64,000 nt of DNA from Thioalkalivibrio sp. ALJ12 (GTDB taxonomy: Bacteria > Pseudomonadota > Gammaproteobacteria > Ectothiorhodospirales > Ectothiorhodospiraceae). A program made the position numbers and the translations under genes. The stretch lies in assembly GCF_000378305.1 (NCBI RefSeq), contig NZ_KB899540.1, positions 191,924 to 255,923 of the forward strand. The letters run 5' to 3'. The notes under the pieces were generated by a model. The model saw nothing but the letters and a program-made list of their open reading frames with translations. It was not told the DNA's origin and ran no database searches. This document shows positions 18,755-29,895 of the stretch, one piece after another. Position 1 is the stretch's first letter, and each line of letters starts with the position of its first letter.

Positions 18755-18809
18755 CGAATCGCATAGACGAGTCACAGCGAACAATAAAACCTATGAGAGG
18801 AGCTACGTC

Positions 18810-19073
18810 ATGTCACAAGAAGACCTGAGCCGGCAGGCCTACTGGCGCGAGCATCTGCGCCTGTTGGCAATCTGCCTTGCCGTCTGGTTTCTCGTGTCCT
18901 TCGGGCTGGGGATCATTCTGGCCGCACCGCTGAACGCGTTCTCGATCGGCGGGTATCCGCTGGGCTTCTGGTTCGCCCAGCAGGGCGCGATCTACACCTT
19001 CATCATCCTGATCTTCGTTTATGCCTGGCGCATGAACGTCCTGGATCGCAAGTACAACGTCCACGAGGAGTAA
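18810..19073 (+). CDS. DUF4212 small subunit of a sodium/solute symporter
   Basis: An 87-residue membrane protein with two helices (LLAICLAVWFLVSFGLGIILA and GAIYTFIILIFVYAWRMNVLD). It fits the small-subunit family that precedes VC_2705-type sodium:solute symporters. The ATG has GAGAGGAGC upstream and the stop is 7 bases before the symporter start, so the two are co-translated and likely form one complex in the inner membrane. The first residues (SQEDLSRQAYWREHLRLL) are the cytoplasmic N-terminus, typical of the family. Confidence 0.92.
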   Translation: MSQEDLSRQAYWREHLRLLAICLAVWFLVSFGLGIILAAPLNAFSIGGYPLGFWFAQQGAIYTFIILIFVYAWRMNVLDRKYNVHEE

Positions 19074-19080
19074 GCCTGTC

Positions 19081-20859
19081 ATGGATCAACAGACTCTAAG
19101 CCTGCTCGTGGTCGGGGCGACCTTCGCCCTGTACATCGGCATCGCCATCTGGGCGCGCGCCGGTTCGACCAGCGAGTTCTATGTCGCCGGCCGCGGTGTC
19201 AATCCCATCGCCAACGGGATGGCCACCGCTGCGGACTGGATGTCCGCCGCGTCGTTCATCTCCATGGCCGGCCTGATCGCGTTCCTCGGCTTTACCGGGG
19301 GCGCCTACCTGATGGGCTGGACCGGCGGCTACGTGCTGATGGCCCTGCTGCTGGCCCCGTACCTGCGCAAGTTCGGCAAGTTCACGGTGCCGGAATTCAT
19401 CGGTGACCGGTTCTACTCGAAGGTCGCGCGTGTGGTGGCAGTCATCTCGCTGCTCGCGATGTCCATCACCTACGTGATCGGGCAGATGCGTGGTGTGGGG
19501 ATCGCGTTCTCCAACATCCTTGAAGTGCCGCTGGCCATTGGCCTGGTATCGGGCATGGCGGTGGTGTTCATCTACGCGGTGCTCGGCGGGATGAAGGGGA
19601 TTACCTACACCCAGATCGCACAGTACGTGATCATGATCTTCGCCTACACGGTGCCCGCGGTCTTCATCTCGCTGACGCTCACCGGCCAGGTGTTCCCGCA
19701 GATCGGCCTGGGTTCCACCCTGCAGGGTCAGGACACCTACCTGCTGGAGGCCCTGGACCAGACGATGGTGGATCTTGGCTTCACCATGTACTCGGCCACC
19801 GAGGGCGGCATGAGCATGCTCAACATGTTCCTGCTGACGATGGCGCTGATGATCGGTACCGCCGGTCTGCCGCACGTGATCATCCGGTTCTTTACCGTGC
19901 CGCGTGTGCGCGATGCGCGTAAGTCCGCCGGCTGGGCGCTGGTCTTCATCGGCATCCTCTACACCACCGCCCCGGCGGTCGGTGCGATGGCGATCTGGAA
20001 CCTCGTCAACACCGTGCATCCGGGCGAGATCGGCACCGAAGAAGGCCACCTGGCCTACGAGGACAAGCCGGCCTGGATGGAGCGCTGGGAACAGACCGGT
20101 CTGCTCGCGTTCGAGGACAAGAACGAAGACGGCCGCATCCAGTACTACAACGAGGACAACGAAGAGTTCGCCGCGATGGCGGAAGAGGAATACGGCTGGG
20201 AAGGCTCCGAGATCGTGACCCTCGACCGCGACATCATGGTGCTGGCCAACCCCGAGATCGCCGGTCTTCCGGGCTGGGTGATCGCGCTGGTGGCGGCCGG
20301 TGGTATCGCGGCGGCCCTGTCGACCGCGGCCGGGCTGTTGCTGGCCATCTCGTCGGCCATCTCGCATGACTTGCTGAAGGGCGTATTCATGCCTCGAATC
20401 AGCGAGAAAAACGAGCTGATGGCGGGACGTATCGCCATGGCAGGCGCAATCTTGTTCGCCGGATATCTGGGGTTGAATCCACCGGGCTTTGCGGCCGAGG
20501 TGGTAGCACTAGCCTTCGGTCTGGCCGCGGCCTCGCTGTTCCCGACCCTGATGATGGGCATCTTCATGAAGAAGATGAACAAGGAAGGCGCGATCGCCGG
20601 CATGCTGGTCGGTCTGGTGACCACCCTGCTGTACATCTTTACCTACAAGGGGTGGTTCTTCTTCTCCGGCACCGCCATGCTCCCGGATACCGAGGAGTAC
20701 TGGCTGTTCGGCGTGAACCCGACCGGCTTCGGCGCCATTGGTGCGGTGTTCAACTTCGTCGCGGCCTACATCGTGATGAAGCTGACCAAGGAGCCGCCGC
20801 AGCATATCCAGGAGCTGGTGGAAAGCGTGCGTGTCCCGCGCACCGACAACCCGAGCTGA
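19081..20859 (+). CDS. Sodium:solute symporter, VC_2705 subfamily (probable acetate/monocarboxylate uptake)
   Basis: A 592-residue inner-membrane symporter with about 13 helices. The N-terminal FYVAGRGVNPIANGMATAADWMSAASF segment and AALSTAAGLLLAISSAISHDL near residue 420 are the sodium-solute family signatures, closest to ActP-like acetate permeases. A hydrophilic, acidic insert of roughly 90 residues (around 310-400, EDKNEDGRIQYYNEDNEEF) is typical of this subfamily. With DUF4212 before it and acs 3 kb downstream, acetate or a related short acid is the likely substrate. Confidence 0.92.
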   Translation: MDQQTLSLLVVGATFALYIGIAIWARAGSTSEFYVAGRGVNPIANGMATAADWMSAASFISMAGLIAFLGFTGGAYLMGWTGGYVLMALLLAPYLRKFGKFTVPEFIGDRFYSKVARVVAVISLLAMSITYVIGQMRGVGIAFSNILEVPLAIGLVSGMAVVFIYAVLGGMKGITYTQIAQYVIMIFAYTVPAVFISLTLTGQVFPQIGLGSTLQGQDTYLLEALDQTMVDLGFTMYSATEGGMSMLNMFLLTMALMIGTAGLPHVIIRFFTVPRVRDARKSAGWALVFIGILYTTAPAVGAMAIWNLVNTVHPGEIGTEEGHLAYEDKPAWMERWEQTGLLAFEDKNEDGRIQYYNEDNEEFAAMAEEEYGWEGSEIVTLDRDIMVLANPEIAGLPGWVIALVAAGGIAAALSTAAGLLLAISSAISHDLLKGVFMPRISEKNELMAGRIAMAGAILFAGYLGLNPPGFAAEVVALAFGLAAASLFPTLMMGIFMKKMNKEGAIAGMLVGLVTTLLYIFTYKGWFFFSGTAMLPDTEEYWLFGVNPTGFGAIGAVFNFVAAYIVMKLTKEPPQHIQELVESVRVPRTDNPS

Positions 20860-20865
20860 TGTCGT

Positions 20866-20894
20866 GCCCGGTCATGCCGGCGGCATGACCGGGC
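20866..20894 (+). terminator. Hairpin directly after the symporter gene
   Basis: Near-perfect dyad of 13-14 bp (GCCCGGTCATGCC and its complement) starting 7 bases after the stop. There is no T-run. A second GC hairpin around 20968-20990 (GGCCCGGC/GCCGGGTC) is followed by TTTTTT at 20993-20998, which is the better terminator. Confidence 0.6.
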
Positions 20895-21008
20895 CTCTCG
20901 GCCCACCATGAATGGAAATGCATGACGAACGTCCATGCAAGAAAGGGGGATCCGGTTCCCCCGGGGGTCGGCCCGGCGCATGCCGGGTCGGCCTTTTTTC
21001 CTTCGGGA

Positions 21009-21045
21009 CAATTCTCCAGTACCCGGCAGAGGCACTGGAGAATTG
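21009..21045. repeat. Perfect 12-bp inverted repeat upstream of the second DUF294 gene
   Basis: CAATTCTCCAGT (21009-21020) and its exact complement (21034-21045) with a 13-base spacer, lying in the leader about 50 bases before the ATG at 21094. It could be an attenuator hairpin, an operator or a dispersed palindrome; nothing in the window repeats it. Confidence 0.5.
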
Positions 21046-21093
21046 CTCTGACCCCACCACCCACGCCGCGAACGAAGGTTGCCTGGTACGCAC

Positions 21094-22941
21094 ATGAACG
21101 GTGAACTGGAAGAGATTCGCGAGTTCCTCGAACGCTGCCCGGAGCTCGCACGACTGCCGTCCGAAACCCGTACCAGCCTCGTTCGGCGCCTGACGCTGCG
21201 CTACCTGCGCGAAGACAGCCCGTTCCCGCCCGAAGATGCGCCCCCCGGCGAGCTGTGGATCGTGCGCACCGGGGCCGCCGAACTGTACGACGCCCAGGAC
21301 CAGCTCCAGGACCGTCTGGGCGAGGGCGACCTGCTCAACACCGCCCACACCGACCACCTGCACGGCCGCATCACCGAGGATGCCCTGATCTACCAGCTCG
21401 AGGCCGGTCGTGCCCGCGATCTCGCCGGCCGGGACGAGGCCTTCCGCGAGTTTGTCGATCTCGGCACCGACCGCCTGCGGGCGCCAGCCGCGACCTCGCC
21501 GGCGGGCGAGCGCAGCCTGCTGACCACCCCCGTGCGTGCCCTGATGACGCCACGACCCATCATGTCGCCCACCAGCCTCACCCTGCGCGAGGCGGCCCAG
21601 CGCATGACCGAGGCGGACATCTCCGCCCTGCTGCTGCACGAGCCCGGAATGGAAGACATCCCCGTGGGCATCCTGACCGACACCGACCTGCGCCATGCCC
21701 TGGCCGCCGGCACCGACCCCGGATGCCGCGTGGCCGAATGCATGGCCCGGCCGGTCGCCTCGGTCAGCCGCGACACCCCGGCCTTCGATGCTCTCCTGCG
21801 CATGGCGCGGCGGGACATCCACCACCTGCCGGTCACCGATGGCGAGAACGGCCCGCTGGTCGGGATCCTCTCCAGCACCGACCTGATCCGACATCAGGGC
21901 ACCAGCGCGGTCTACCTGGTACGCGATCTGCGCCGCGCCGACGGCCTCGACGGCCTGCGTGACGTGATGCGCGCCCTGCCCAGCCTTCAGGTGCAACTGG
22001 TCGAGGCCGGGGCCGATGCGACCCAGATCGGCCAGACCATCACCACGGTGATCGACACCCTCACGCAGTGCCTGATCGAACAGGCGGAAGAGAAGCTCGG
22101 CCCCGCGCCAACCGCCTACGCCTGGCTGGCCAGCGGCAGTCAGGGGCGGCACGAACAGACGGTGCATACCGATCAGGACACGGCGCTGGTTTGCGACGAT
22201 GCGGCACCCCCCGATGCCGACGCCTGGTTCCAGCGCCTGGCCAACGAGGTCGGCGAAGGCCTGGCAGCCTGCGGCATCCGCCGTTGTCCGGGCGATGTCG
22301 ACCCAAGCCAGCCCCACTGGCGCCGTTCGACCAGCGACTGGGAGCGCGAGATTCGACGGGTGTTGAGCCACCCCTCACCGCGCGATGCGATGCTCGCCAC
22401 CCATTACCTCGATCTGCGCGTGATCCATGGCCCGACCCGCCTGTTCGAGCCCATGCGCCACGCGGTCCTGGAACAGGGCTATCGCAGCGAAGCGGTATTG
22501 AGCACGCTCGCCGACCAGGCACGGGAGCTGCGCCCGCCGCTCGGATTCTTTCGCCAGTTCGTACTCGAGCGCGGGGGCGAACACGCCGACACCCTGGACC
22601 TGAAGATGCGCGGCCTGATGCCGATCGTCGCTCTGGCCCGGGTGTTTGCCCTGCGCGCCGGGTCGGACGCCCGTGGCACGGTCGAGCGACTGCGGGCCGC
22701 TCGCCACGCGGGTGTTTTGTCGGAGGGCACAGGCGCCGACCTGATCGACGCCTGGCAGTTCATCGCCACGCTGCGCGCGCGCCTGCAGGCCGAGCAGATC
22801 CGGCGCGGGTCCGCCCCCGACAACGCCCTGCCCCCGAACGAGCTGTCCGGGCTGGAGCGCAGCCACCTGAAAAACGCATTTCGTCTGGTGGCCCATGCGC
22901 AGAAGGCCGCCCTGGCTCAGGCCGAGCGGGTACACGGGTGA
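21094..22941 (+). CDS. Second DUF294 nucleotidyltransferase with CBS pair
   Basis: A 615-residue paralogue of the 16877-18754 protein, with the same order: N-terminal cNMP-like region, two CBS repeats (VRALMTPRPIMSPTSLTL; GILTDTDLRHAL), nucleotidyltransferase core WLASGSQGRHEQTVHTDQD, and a helical C-terminus (RPPLGFFRQFV, LMPIVALARVFAL). Its catalytic GS-x-x-R-x-E and DQD residues are kept. A TTG at 21079 right after AAGG is an alternative start. It is followed by the exonuclease gene, an order seen with this symporter in other proteobacteria. Confidence 0.87.
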   Translation: MNGELEEIREFLERCPELARLPSETRTSLVRRLTLRYLREDSPFPPEDAPPGELWIVRTGAAELYDAQDQLQDRLGEGDLLNTAHTDHLHGRITEDALIYQLEAGRARDLAGRDEAFREFVDLGTDRLRAPAATSPAGERSLLTTPVRALMTPRPIMSPTSLTLREAAQRMTEADISALLLHEPGMEDIPVGILTDTDLRHALAAGTDPGCRVAECMARPVASVSRDTPAFDALLRMARRDIHHLPVTDGENGPLVGILSSTDLIRHQGTSAVYLVRDLRRADGLDGLRDVMRALPSLQVQLVEAGADATQIGQTITTVIDTLTQCLIEQAEEKLGPAPTAYAWLASGSQGRHEQTVHTDQDTALVCDDAAPPDADAWFQRLANEVGEGLAACGIRRCPGDVDPSQPHWRRSTSDWEREIRRVLSHPSPRDAMLATHYLDLRVIHGPTRLFEPMRHAVLEQGYRSEAVLSTLADQARELRPPLGFFRQFVLERGGEHADTLDLKMRGLMPIVALARVFALRAGSDARGTVERLRAARHAGVLSEGTGADLIDAWQFIATLRARLQAEQIRRGSAPDNALPPNELSGLERSHLKNAFRLVAHAQKAALAQAERVHG

Positions 22942-22984
22942 CTAGCCCTGTGTGTCGAATTCCTCCCCGGCTTGAGGCCTCCTG

Positions 22985-23722
22985 ATGCCCTGCCCACGGC
23001 CGGAGGACACCCCATGGATGCGCCCCATCGGGCACTGGCGTTTTTGCCGGGACCGCCAGCGAGCAGCGCGACACGCCCCGGCAGGGGCCCTGCGGGCCTG
23101 CCTGGAGTCACCCCTGCCCTCCGCCCGGCACGTGGTGGCGGGCTGTCGCTTTCTCGCGGTGGATCTCGAAACCACGGGGCTCGACCCGGAGCACGATGCG
23201 ATCCTGAGCATCGGCTGGGTCGCGATGGACGGTGTACGGATCGACCTGGCGACCGCCGATCAGCGGCTAGTGCGCGCGGATTGCCCGGTGCCGGAACAAA
23301 GCGCGGTCATCCACCGCATCACCGACCGCGAGGCCGCCGGAGGGGGCACCGTCGACAACGCCCTGGACGCGTTGTTCGAGGCGCTGCAGGGACGCATCCT
23401 GGTCGCCCATCACGCCGCACTGGAGCTCGGCTTTCTGGAGGAGGCGTGCCAACGTCTGTACGGCGTGCGTCCCCCACTCCCGGTGGTAGACACCCTGCGC
23501 CTGGCCGAGCGCCAGCTGCGCCGTGCAGGACGCCCCATCCCGGCAGATGGCATGCGCCTGCACACCCTGCGCACACGCTACAATCTGCCGCAGTACCGTG
23601 CGCACGATGCACTGTTCGACGCGCTGGCCGCGGGCGAGCTGTTCGCCGCCCTGGTCAGCCAGCTTTCCCCGGACGCGCAGGTCCCGCTGGCGCGCGTACT
23701 GTTCCGTCCCGGCTGGTTCTGA
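22985..23722 (+). CDS. DnaQ-like 3'-5' exonuclease
   Basis: About 234-245 residues. The exonuclease fold begins with FLAVDLETTGLDP (catalytic DxE), continues with VIHRITD, LVAHHAALELGFLEE (second acidic site) and ends with YRAHDALFDALAA (HD pair), so all DEDDh ligands are present. It is closer to stand-alone epsilon-like exonucleases linked with DUF294 genes than to polymerase DnaQ. GGAGG lies 7-11 bases before an in-frame ATG at 23018, which may be the real start; 22985 is the longer option. The nucleic-acid substrate is unknown. Confidence 0.85.
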   Translation: MPCPRPEDTPWMRPIGHWRFCRDRQRAARHAPAGALRACLESPLPSARHVVAGCRFLAVDLETTGLDPEHDAILSIGWVAMDGVRIDLATADQRLVRADCPVPEQSAVIHRITDREAAGGGTVDNALDALFEALQGRILVAHHAALELGFLEEACQRLYGVRPPLPVVDTLRLAERQLRRAGRPIPADGMRLHTLRTRYNLPQYRAHDALFDALAAGELFAALVSQLSPDAQVPLARVLFRPGWF

Positions 23723-23813
23723 AAGCACGGATCCCGACGGTCGGCATGCTATCCTCAGCCCCCAAAATGCCACGAATTGATCACGATTCCCGAACTGAAT
23801 CACGGAGGCCCTG

Positions 23814-25772
<1,959 letters not shown>

Positions 25773-25816
25773 GTCAGGGCCGGGGCCCACCGCCCTGGCC
25801 CTGCTTTGATCTCCCT

Positions 25817-25882
25817 GTAGGAGGCCAGCCCCCTGGCCGATCGGCCCTTTCCGGCGCCCAATCGGCCAGGGGGCTGGCCTAC
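25817..25882. repeat. REPIN-like doublet (two inverted GTAG-type REP units)
   Basis: Starts GTAGGAGGCCAGCCCC and ends with an inverted unit GGGGCTGGCCTAC. The 19-bp arms (25823-25841 and 25861-25879) are perfect complements, and each arm is itself a hairpin (GGCCAG-CCCC-CTGGCC). A 5' GTAG head plus an imperfect palindrome is the definition of REP elements mobilised by RAYT transposases; the pair in opposite orientation is the REPIN form. It may also end acs transcription. Confidence 0.65.
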
Positions 25883-25951
25883 TACCGTTTGTGCCTTGGC
25901 GGCGATCCCCATTCCGGGCACCATATCCGTTCCACCCGGGGCACCCAAGGC

Positions 25952-26329
25952 ATGACGACACACCACTCCGATCACTCGCAAACCCCGCGCCTGCGCGTGC
26001 TGCTCGGCGAAGTCACGGCCATGGGTCCGGGCAAAGCCATGCTGCTGGAGGCCATCCGCGAGAAGGGCTCCATCTCGGCCGCGGCACGCAGTGTCGGCAT
26101 GTCGTACCGGCGTGCCTGGGATCTGGTCGAGACGATGAACCAGAGCTTCCGTGAGCCCATGGTCGAGACGGCCAAGGGAGGCTCAGGTGGTGGCGGCGCA
26201 CAAGTAACGGAGTTCGGCGAGCGGGTACTGGCGCGCTACCGGGAGATGGAAGCCCGCGCGACAGCGGCCATTCGCGAGGAGCTGGACGACTTCAGCGAAT
26301 TCCTGACCGACCCAGCCCGCCCGGACTAA
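25952..26329 (+). CDS. ModE-type winged-helix regulator (DNA-binding domain only)
   Basis: A 125-residue protein matching the N-terminal DNA-binding domain of ModE: LLEAIREKGSISAAARSVGMSYRRAWDLVETMN is the winged helix, followed by GGSGGGGAQVTEFGERVLARYREME. It lacks the MOP domains that bind molybdate, so it is either a single-domain regulator or one that senses something else. No molybdate transporter is adjacent. The ATG lies soon after the REPIN. Its stop overlaps the stop of the convergent receptor gene (shared CTAA, 26326-26329). Confidence 0.85.
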   Translation: MTTHHSDHSQTPRLRVLLGEVTAMGPGKAMLLEAIREKGSISAAARSVGMSYRRAWDLVETMNQSFREPMVETAKGGSGGGGAQVTEFGERVLARYREMEARATAAIREELDDFSEFLTDPARPD

Positions 26330-29300
26330 TACTCTTCCGCCACCAACCCTTCGGCCAGCAACGTGGCAAAGCGCTCGGCGGGTAGCGGGCGGCTGGCCAG
26401 ATAGCCCTGGTAGTGATCGCAGCCCAGCTCGCGCAGCGCGCCGAGCTGCTCGCGCGTCTCCACCCCCTCTGCCAGCACGCTCAGGCCCAGCCCGTGTCCC
26501 AGCGCCACGATCGCCCGCGCAATCGAGCGGTCATCAGCATCGTGCGCACCCGCCGCCAGGCCATCCACGAAGCTCTTGTCGACCTTCAGCGTATCGACCG
26601 GGAAGCGCTTGAGCTGGGCCATGGACGAATACCCAGTCCCGAAATCGTCCACCGCGAAGCTCACGCCCCGCTCGCGCAGCCGCTGGAGGATACGCCGGGC
26701 GCGTTCGGGGTCGAACATCAGTGCCGATTCCGTAATCTCCAGCTCCAGATACTTGGCCGGATAACCATGCCCCTCCAGCAGATCGGCCACCTGCTGGTCG
26801 ATCGCCACCCGCTGAAACTGGAGTGCGGAGACATTCACCGCCAGGCGTACAGCCGGATAGCCGGCATCGCGCCAGGCCTGCCCCTGCGCCAGCACGCGCC
26901 GCAGCACCCAGTCGCCCAGCTCCACGATCAGGCCAGTCTGCTCCGCCACCGGAATGAAGCGTCCGGGCGATACGGGCCCCAGTTCGGGATCGGTCCAGCG
27001 CAGCAGGGCCTCGGCCCCGATCAGCACACCATCACTGACGCGATACTGCGGCTGGTAGTGAACCTCAAGGCTGTCCTGCTCGATCGCGCGCCGCAGCCGC
27101 GCATTCAGGTCGATGCGCTCGCGGGCCGCTTCAGTAAAGGCATCCGAGTAGTAGCGATAGCCGCCGCGCCCGTCTTCCTTGGCACGCGACAGCGCCGTAC
27201 CGGCCTGCTGCAACAGGGTCTCGGCATCCGCCCCGTGGTCCGGGAACACCGCGATACCAATCGTCGCCGCGATCTCGATCTCGACACCATCACCGATATC
27301 CGCCGGACGCCCCACTTCGCGAAGGATGTCTTCAGCGACCAGTGCCGCATCATCCACATGGGCCAGGTTGTCCGCCAGCACGGCAAACTCGTCGCTGGCC
27401 AGGCGGGCGACCGTGTCGGTCCCCCGCCGCCCCGCCTGGAGACGATCGGCGACAATCTTCAGCAGGCGATCACCCGCGGCATGCCCTCTTGAGTCGTTGA
27501 TGTCCTTAAAACGGTCAACGTCGATAATCAGTACCGCCAGCAGACCATTACGCCGCCGCATCAGCCCGATCGCCTGTGCCAGTCGAGCACGTAGCAACCG
27601 GCGGTTGGGCAGTTCCGTCAGGGGGTCGTGGTGCGCGAGAAAGTCGAGCTCGGCCTCCGAGGCCTTGAGGCGGGAGATATCCGCGAACACGGAGACATAG
27701 TGTGTCAGGCGACCCTGGTCATCGCGCACTGCCGTGATGCTTTGCAGCTCGGGGAAGATCTCGCCGGTCTTGCGCCGGTTCCAGATCTCGCCCTGCCAGT
27801 GCCCTTCGGTCTCGATCTGACGCCGCATGTTGGCGTAGAAGGCCTGGTCGTGGCGACCCGACTGGAACATCTTGGGCGTGCGCCCCACTACCTCGTCCTG
27901 GGTATATCCCATCAACTCGGTGAATGCGCCATTGACCGACAGGATATGGGCGGTGGCGTCGGTAATCACCACGCCCTCGCGGGTGTTCTCGAATACCACC
28001 GAGGCCAGCCGTCGGCGCTCCTCCTCCTCGCGCCGCTCGGTGATATCCTCGATGGTTGCGACCACGCGATCCACGGCGCCGTCGGCGGTACGCGTGCACT
28101 TCACATCGATGTCGGTGACCAGAACGCGCCCATCCCGGCGCAGCAGTCGCTTCTGGATGCTGTAACTATCCCGCTCGCCGGCCTGCATGGCCGCGTCCAG
28201 CGGCGCTTCACAGCCGCGATCCTCGGGCACCGCCAGCCGATCCCAGTCGGTCCGCACCAGTTCCTCTGGCGAGTAGCCCAGCATCTGTGCCAGGAACGGG
28301 TTGACCCGCTCCCAGCCCCTGCCGCCCGGATACGAGATCGCCATGCCCAGAAACGGCATGTCGAAGTACAACCGCAGCAGACGGTCCTGCTCGGCATGCG
28401 AATGCATCAGCTGCAAGTGATGGCGCAGCCATTGCTGACGCCAAAGCAGACCGCCCCCTGCCAGCACGACCAGCCATACAAAGAGTGTGGCCGCCCCCAT
28501 CCAGATCGCCTGCTGGCGCGGAACGATCGCCAGGGGTGCGACATCTCGCTTGAGGATCAGGTCCCATCCCGGCGCCGACAGTGGCTGTACGCCCGCCAGA
28601 AAACCACCATCGGCGTCATCGAACAACGCCACGCGCACACCGTCTCGTTCCTGATCGAGCAGCTCGCTGCGCAAGCGCGCAAAGGCCTCGGGCGGGTCGA
28701 TAATTCGTCCGCCCCCTGCCTCGATCCGCGCGATCGTAGCCCAGCGTGCGTCCTCCCGAGCCACTACATGCGGGTCCACGGTGCCCGCTTCCTCGCCCAC
28801 GGTCAGGAGCGCCCGCAGCGTCTCGATACCGGAGGACAACACGACTACGGCAACCGCCTCGCCCTCCGGGTCCACGCGGTCCTCGACGGGGACCGCCCAG
28901 CTGATACGGGCCTCGCCCCGGGCATTCGCATGCAGATGGGGGGTGCTCACCTCGCCGCTGACCAGGGCCTCCGTCACCGCCTTGTCCACCGCGGCATGGT
29001 CCAGCGAGTTGTGCCCCACCTCGACAATCGGGCGCCAGTCGCGGTCAATCAGCGTGATGGCGTCATAGTCGTAGCGCTCGTGCATCAGTTCCAGGCGGTG
29101 ACGGACCTGTTCCAACGCCAGCGCCGACTGCATCTCGACCGCGGTTCGTGCAAAGACGGAGAAGTCCCGCGCCTCGGCGAGTACCATCGCATCGCCTTCG
29201 CGCTCGGCCAGCCAGCGATCCAGCAGCCCGGCTTTCAGGAAGGCAGAGCGGTGCAACTCCTCTTGCGCCTGCCGCTGGGCCGAGGCGTACTGCACATGGT

Positions 29301-29763
29301 AGGTCACCAGGGTGGCCCCGATGATCGAGACAATCACGACCAGCACGAGCAATAGCCAGGGCCCGTAGCCGAAACCCCCGGGGCGCAGCGGGCTGGTGAC
29401 TGCCCCCCCCTCCGGAGGGCGCGCCAGGACCCAGCGGATGGCCAGCAACAGGGCCATACCCGAGACGATCACGAACCCGAAGCCCTTCCCGAGATTCGCT
29501 ACTGTCAGCGCGTCGCCGACCTGCCCACCCGACCACCAGGCCACCACCGCATCAGACAATGCAATCCACAGCAGACCCAGCACCGTGTAGGTACCGGCAA
29601 TCCAGGCTGCAGGGCGCAGGGGGCTGTGTACGCGTTCATTCACGCGCAACCGCCCGTCCACGCCGTACCGCGTGACCTGCGCCAGCTTTCGTCCGGCCCC
29701 ACCCTGCTCACTCGCATGCCGCTCCCAATGGTCGATCCATGCCGCACTCCGGACAGGCGACAT
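26326..29763 (-). CDS. Membrane cyclic di-GMP receptor/phosphodiesterase: periplasmic sensor, two PAS, degenerate GGDEF, EAL
   Basis: About 1145 residues. Order: membrane helices near residues 50-115, another at ~135, a ~290-residue extracytoplasmic sensor, a closing helix (ATLFVWLVVLAGGG), PAS 1 (RLYFDMPFLGMAIS), PAS 2 (FENTREGVVITDATAHILSVNG), GGDEF, EAL. The GGDEF signature is RLASDEF, so the A-site is degenerate and cyclase activity is doubtful. The EAL domain keeps EALLRW, ITES, DDFGTGYSS, KVDKSFV and AEGVE, so it should hydrolyse cyclic di-GMP. The ATG at 29763 is the first in conserved context but has no clear ribosome site; upstream and downstream alternatives exist. Confidence 0.88.
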   Translation of the reverse strand: MSPVRSAAWIDHWERHASEQGGAGRKLAQVTRYGVDGRLRVNERVHSPLRPAAWIAGTYTVLGLLWIALSDAVVAWWSGGQVGDALTVANLGKGFGFVIVSGMALLLAIRWVLARPPEGGAVTSPLRPGGFGYGPWLLLVLVVIVSIIGATLVTYHVQYASAQRQAQEELHRSAFLKAGLLDRWLAEREGDAMVLAEARDFSVFARTAVEMQSALALEQVRHRLELMHERYDYDAITLIDRDWRPIVEVGHNSLDHAAVDKAVTEALVSGEVSTPHLHANARGEARISWAVPVEDRVDPEGEAVAVVVLSSGIETLRALLTVGEEAGTVDPHVVAREDARWATIARIEAGGGRIIDPPEAFARLRSELLDQERDGVRVALFDDADGGFLAGVQPLSAPGWDLILKRDVAPLAIVPRQQAIWMGAATLFVWLVVLAGGGLLWRQQWLRHHLQLMHSHAEQDRLLRLYFDMPFLGMAISYPGGRGWERVNPFLAQMLGYSPEELVRTDWDRLAVPEDRGCEAPLDAAMQAGERDSYSIQKRLLRRDGRVLVTDIDVKCTRTADGAVDRVVATIEDITERREEEERRRLASVVFENTREGVVITDATAHILSVNGAFTELMGYTQDEVVGRTPKMFQSGRHDQAFYANMRRQIETEGHWQGEIWNRRKTGEIFPELQSITAVRDDQGRLTHYVSVFADISRLKASEAELDFLAHHDPLTELPNRRLLRARLAQAIGLMRRRNGLLAVLIIDVDRFKDINDSRGHAAGDRLLKIVADRLQAGRRGTDTVARLASDEFAVLADNLAHVDDAALVAEDILREVGRPADIGDGVEIEIAATIGIAVFPDHGADAETLLQQAGTALSRAKEDGRGGYRYYSDAFTEAARERIDLNARLRRAIEQDSLEVHYQPQYRVSDGVLIGAEALLRWTDPELGPVSPGRFIPVAEQTGLIVELGDWVLRRVLAQGQAWRDAGYPAVRLAVNVSALQFQRVAIDQQVADLLEGHGYPAKYLELEITESALMFDPERARRILQRLRERGVSFAVDDFGTGYSSMAQLKRFPVDTLKVDKSFVDGLAAGAHDADDRSIARAIVALGHGLGLSVLAEGVETREQLGALRELGCDHYQGYLASRPLPAERFATLLAEGLVAEEY

Positions 29764-29895
29764 AATCGGTAAGCGATATGCCGCTCGCGCATTATGCCCA
29801 CAAAAGCGAATGGGGCACGTCCCGGACATGCCCCATTCGCTGCTTCATCAACCGCGCCCCCGAATTCCGGGTCCGCGGGTCGAGTTGGAGGCGGA

